DNA from: CAYZJV01 sp964616275
Lineage (GTDB): Bacteria > Spirochaetota > Spirochaetia > Sphaerochaetales > Sphaerochaetaceae
Reading direction: 5' to 3'
DNA: 10,607 bases
NCBI GenBank assembly: GCA_964616275.1
Contig: CAZTUL010000070.1
Coordinates: 1-10,607 of the forward strand
Shown here: in pieces, positions 8,404 to 10,607 of the stretch
Position numbering within the stretch: position 1 is the stretch's first letter
Layout of the letters: every line of letters starts with the position of its first letter
Notes under the pieces: generated by a model
What the model was told of the DNA's origin: nothing
The model's input: the letters and a program-made list of their open reading frames with translations, nothing else
Databases searched by the model: none
Program-made: the position numbers and the translations under genes

Positions 8404-8411
8404 GTTTAGTT
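8404..8411. repeat. 8-bp target-site duplication, left copy
   Basis: GTTTAGTT directly abuts the left inverted repeat and matches 10181-10188 exactly. Confidence 0.92.
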
Positions 8412-8434
8412 GTAACTATTCAGGTGCCCAGAAC
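8412..8434. repeat. IS66 left terminal inverted repeat
   Basis: The first 23 bases of the element match the complement of 10158-10180 at 18 positions, including the outer GTAACT and the internal TCAGGT and CCC blocks. Confidence 0.88.
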
Positions 8435-8581
8435 CAGCCAGCAATAACTTGACCAAATCCATCTGATTAAGACCCTTTTAAAGACCTTAAGACTATCGTT
8501 ATTTCCTGTAAATATATGGAAATAGCATTGCATTTTTATGCTCTTTATGGTACTATGTTTCTTATAGGAGAAAGAAATTAC

Positions 8582-10153
8582 GTGTCATCCAAGAGCGATC
8601 TAGAACATCAGAGACCCAAGGGAAAAGACCCTGATACTCTCATTGAAACTCTTGTTTTCCAGGTCGCTAAGCTTTCGGATCGGATTGACCAGCTCTTGGC
8701 TGAGAACAAAGAGCAAACTCTACAAAACCAAGATCTCATCGATACCATCAAAGATCTCACCGACATCATAAAGGATCTCAAGAAGGATAATGCGGCAAAG
8801 GATGCCCGTATCGCAGAGCTTGAGGAGAAGAACAACAAAGACTGTTCGAATAGCAGCAAACCGTCAGGGTCCGATTTCTTCAACAAGCCCAGGCGATCAT
8901 CGATCAACAAGGGATCTAAGGGTGGAGCCAAGAAGTCCAGTGGCGGTCAGAAAGGCCATTTTGGCTCAACAATGAAGTTGAAAGCTACGGATGATGTCAT
9001 TCATCACTGTCTTCCTTCTGATTGCATCGGATGCCCTCAGTCTCTGAAGTGTGAGAACAAGGTTGCTGAATCCCGTCATGTCGTTGATGTTCGTATTGTA
9101 AAAGAACAGAGCCGGTACGACAGGATCGAAAGACTGTGTCCCAAGACAGGTTTGATGCTCAGCGGTCAGTTCCCTGAGATTGTGAGTGCTCCTCAGCAGT
9201 ATGGTAATCATCTGAAAGCTCTGGTAGTAGCGCTTTCCTCATTCGGGATGATCAGTACGTCCCGTATCAGCGAAATCCTTGCTGGAGTCGCTGATCTTTC
9301 CATCAGTGACGGTACTGTGTGCAATATTCTTACCGACTGTGCTCAAAGGAGCAGGAGTTTCATTGCAGAGCTGAAAGAGAGAGTGCTTGCTTCTGATATC
9401 GTACATTTTGATGAGACCGGTATGAGAGTGAAAGGAAAAGTTCACTGGGGTCATACTGCATCTACAAAAGAGGTTACACTCATTCATTCCCATGAGAAAC
9501 GGGGTATAGAAGGAATCCTTGCAGGAGGTGTTCTAAAAGGATTCAGGGGCATAGCTTCTCATGACTGCTGGGGACCGTATTACCGACAGGAGTTCAGTGA
9601 TGTAATCCATGCGGTCTGTGGTGCTCATATCGACAGAGAGCTTGAAGGTGTTATTCAGAATAAGAAACAGCGATGGGCACGATCACTACAGATACTGTTG
9701 AAAGGGATGCTTGATGCGAAGCAGAAGATGATGGAACAAGACCTGTCTTCTGCTTCTGCAGAACTGGTGAACGAATACTCCCGAACGTATGATCGAATTC
9801 TTGAGAGGGGGTTCTCACGGAACCCGTACAGGAAGCCGAAAGTAAGGAAGCGGGGCAAACCGAAGAAGGGCAAAGTCCTGAGTCTTCTTGAGAGGTTGCG
9901 CAACCTGAAAGATGATGTGATGAGATTCTTCACTGACTTCAGAGTTCCGTTTTCCAATAATGTCGCTGAGCGATCGTTCAGGATGAGCAAGCTGAAGATG
10001 AAAGTTGCCGGGACCTTCCGATCCACTGAAGGCGGAGCTAACTTCTGTACGATATTCTCGATCATCGACACCGTCAGAAAGAATGGAAGAAACCCGTTCG
10101 CTGCTCTCGTTCGTCTGTTCGACAACTCATTTTCTCTCGATTTCCTCAGCTGA
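8582..10153 (+). CDS. tnpC: IS66-family transposase (TnpC/DDE type)
   Basis: This DDE transposase catalyses movement of the surrounding element. With the GTG start at 8582 it has 523 aa, laid out as follows. A leucine-rich coiled coil spans about 18-85. A basic Ser/Gly/Lys linker with the family signature NSSKPSGSD is at about 90-98, and GGQKGH at 121-126. A zinc-binding IS66 motif has Cys at 143, 148, 151 and 157. The catalytic core has Asp 277 (HFDETG), Asp 328 (SHDCWGPY) and Glu 463 (NNVAERSFR). An IS66_C-type tail includes NPFAAL. The open frame extends back to an ATG at 8516, but that start has no ribosome binding site, while AGGAG at 8566-8570 lies 11 nt before the GTG. That start also gives the usual hydrophilic N-terminus. 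All catalytic residues are present, so the enzyme looks functional. The stop lies 27 bp inside the right end of the element. Confidence 0.93.
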   Translation: MSSKSDLEHQRPKGKDPDTLIETLVFQVAKLSDRIDQLLAENKEQTLQNQDLIDTIKDLTDIIKDLKKDNAAKDARIAELEEKNNKDCSNSSKPSGSDFFNKPRRSSINKGSKGGAKKSSGGQKGHFGSTMKLKATDDVIHHCLPSDCIGCPQSLKCENKVAESRHVVDVRIVKEQSRYDRIERLCPKTGLMLSGQFPEIVSAPQQYGNHLKALVVALSSFGMISTSRISEILAGVADLSISDGTVCNILTDCAQRSRSFIAELKERVLASDIVHFDETGMRVKGKVHWGHTASTKEVTLIHSHEKRGIEGILAGGVLKGFRGIASHDCWGPYYRQEFSDVIHAVCGAHIDRELEGVIQNKKQRWARSLQILLKGMLDAKQKMMEQDLSSASAELVNEYSRTYDRILERGFSRNPYRKPKVRKRGKPKKGKVLSLLERLRNLKDDVMRFFTDFRVPFSNNVAERSFRMSKLKMKVAGTFRSTEGGANFCTIFSIIDTVRKNGRNPFAALVRLFDNSFSLDFLS

Positions 10154-10157
10154 TCGC

Positions 10158-10180
10158 GGTCAGGGTACCTGAGCAGTTAC
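10158..10180. repeat. IS66 right terminal inverted repeat
   Basis: This is the complement of the left repeat at 8412-8434, with 18 of 23 positions matching and GTTAC at the outer edge. Confidence 0.88.
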
Positions 10181-10188
10181 GTTTAGTT
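10181..10188. repeat. 8-bp target-site duplication, right copy
   Basis: GTTTAGTT directly follows the right inverted repeat and is identical to 8404-8411. Confidence 0.92.
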
Positions 10189-10332
10189 AAGGTAAAGATG
10201 TACCAAAACATTGGCTAGCATGAAGGGCAACTCACATCGAACCTTGAAATGAATATTTGAATTGTATTACCTCTTAAATACCATTGACACCTCCCCTCCA
10301 TTCCGATACTCTCAAACCTACTCACATACTAC

Positions 10333-10362
10333 TTAACACATGTTTACACTATTTTTCATAAT
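10333..10362 (+). promoter_or_regulatory. Candidate promoter of the XRE regulator gene
   Basis: TTAACA (10333-10338) and CATAAT (10357-10362) are each one base from consensus and are 18 bp apart. Transcription would start near 10369 and give a leader of about 70 nt. A perfect TTGACA at 10284-10289 is also present, but no good -10 box follows it at the right distance. Confidence 0.4.
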
Positions 10363-10405
10363 CCTATTGACCCTAATCCCCCTTCCGTACTATCCTCTGT
10401 CCACC

Positions 10406-10427
10406 AAGTCTGACGACTAACAGACTT
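10406..10427. promoter_or_regulatory. 7-bp palindrome, possible operator of the XRE regulator
   Basis: AAGTCTG (10406-10412) and CAGACTT (10421-10427) form a perfect inverted repeat with an 8-base centre. It ends three bases before the AAGGA ribosome binding site (10430-10434). XRE regulators commonly bind such dyads in their own promoter or leader, so self-regulation is likely. A leader hairpin next to the ribosome binding site is the alternative. Confidence 0.45.
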
Positions 10428-10441
10428 ACAAGGATAATAAC

Positions 10442-10607
10442 ATGAAGAAAACTACCGTGACTTTTGGAGAGTACCTGAAGCACAAACGCGAAGAGAAGCA
10501 GATTAGCTTGCGTGAAGTGGCTCGTACTTTGGGAGTGTCGGCGCCGTTTCTCAGCGATGTGGAAAACAATCGCCGTGGACCGCTGACTGAGGAACGACTG
10601 GCAGATT
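10442..10607 (+). CDS. XRE-family helix-turn-helix regulator (5' part, cut by window end)
   Basis: Fifty-five codons are visible before the window ends. They form a compact Cro/C1-type HTH: FGEYLKHKREEKQISLREVA (8-27), then RTLGVSAPFLSDVENNRRGP (28-47), with the recognition helix around SAPFLSDVEN and the family's usual Leu, Ala, Gly-Val and Ile/Val-Glu positions filled. It should be a cytoplasmic DNA-binding repressor. AAGGA at 10430-10434 lies 7 nt before the ATG, and a palindrome sits just upstream. Regulators with this N-terminus are often followed by an ImmA/IrrE-type metallopeptidase or a toxin gene in mobile or defence loci. What follows here is outside the window. It reads the same way as the TIR gene but is separated from it by the IS66 insertion, a stem-loop and its own promoter, so it is probably an independent unit. 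Confidence 0.85.
   Translation, partial: MKKTTVTFGEYLKHKREEKQISLREVARTLGVSAPFLSDVENNRRGPLTEERLAD

Larger units (their letters stand above)
8412..10180 (+). mobile_element. Complete IS66-family insertion sequence (single-gene type)
   Basis: The element is 1769 bp with imperfect terminal inverted repeats. The left end reads GTAACTATTCAGGTGCCCAG from 8412, and the right end, read inward from 10180, is GTAACTGCTCAGGTACCCTG, with 17 of the first 21 positions matching. Ends beginning GTAA are characteristic of IS66. It is flanked by a perfect 8-bp duplication, also the IS66 length. It carries only the tnpC-type transposase, without tnpA and tnpB, like the ISBst12 subgroup. The intact gene, ends and target duplication point to a recent insertion. 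It sits between the TIR gene and the XRE regulator and does not seem to break a gene. Confidence 0.92.
10189..10441 (+). other. Intergenic leader between IS66 and the XRE gene
   Basis: This stretch holds no credible gene. From about 10288 to 10405 the plus strand is strongly pyrimidine- and A-rich and almost devoid of G. It holds the candidate promoter at 10333-10362 and the palindrome at 10406-10427. Before the IS66 insertion it was joined directly to the sequence downstream of the TIR gene. Confidence 0.6.

Noticed and set aside
8516..8581. Upstream ATG start for the IS66 transposase
   Set aside because: It would add 22 hydrophobic residues unlike the family's hydrophilic start and has no Shine-Dalgarno sequence. 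The GTG at 8582 has AGGAG upstream.
9655..10125. A 156-aa open frame antisense to the IS66 transposase
   Set aside because: It is a mirror of the conserved transposase catalytic region with no independent support.
10284..10312. TTGACA as the -35 of the XRE gene promoter
   Set aside because: The -35 is perfect, but the 17-bp spacing leads to TACTCT, a poor -10, so the pair at 10333-10362 is preferred.

Overview
This is bacterial chromosomal (or large-plasmid) DNA of moderate base composition, by eye in the mid-40s %GC, with the TIR gene and the hsdS target domains more AT-rich than the rest. Gene starts are preceded by ordinary AAGGA/AGGAG-type ribosome binding sites. Nothing in the window fixes the species. 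Impressions of Spirochaetota or Bacillota from the transposase styles are weak. The layout is that of a small defence island bounded by mobile elements.

Region 1 (1-307): a decayed IS21-family end and the broken 5' end of an istA transposase gene. It runs up to within a few bases of the stop codon of hsdR.

Region 2 (308-6732, minus strand): a compact type I restriction-modification operon, hsdM - albA_2-like gene - hsdS - hsdR. Junctions are 3 nt, 0 nt and a 1-base TAATG overlap. HsdR looks like the EcoR124I (type IC) family: its D151, E165 and K167 sit at the nuclease positions I recall for EcoR124I. HsdS has three perfect 12-bp repeats in its central spacer, the same kind of tract that sets the recognition-site gap length in EcoR124I and its relatives. 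The extra gene between hsdM and hsdS encodes an AlbA_2 (Schlafen-type) domain protein and is the unusual member of the operon.

Region 3 (6733-7133): a 401-bp divergent promoter region with candidate promoters on both strands and two small inverted repeats.

Region 4 (7134-8348, plus strand): a 404-aa protein with an N-terminal TIR domain that keeps the catalytic-type glutamate (E92), followed by a long tail with two winged-helix-like stretches. It is probably a standalone TIR NADase-type defence effector. Its start is overlapped by two tiny ORFs, and its coding sequence holds two A8 tracts.

Region 5 (8404-10188): a complete single-gene IS66-family element (8412-10180) with matching terminal inverted repeats and a perfect 8-bp target duplication, inserted 63 bp after the TIR stop codon.

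Region 6 (10189-10607): a G-poor leader with a candidate promoter and a 7-bp palindrome, then the 5' end of an XRE-type helix-turn-helix regulator that runs off the window.

Taken together, HsdM and HsdS would methylate host DNA, HsdR would cut unmodified DNA, and the divergent TIR protein could act as an abortive-infection layer beside them. The AlbA_2 protein's role is unknown but should be linked to the hsd system by its position.
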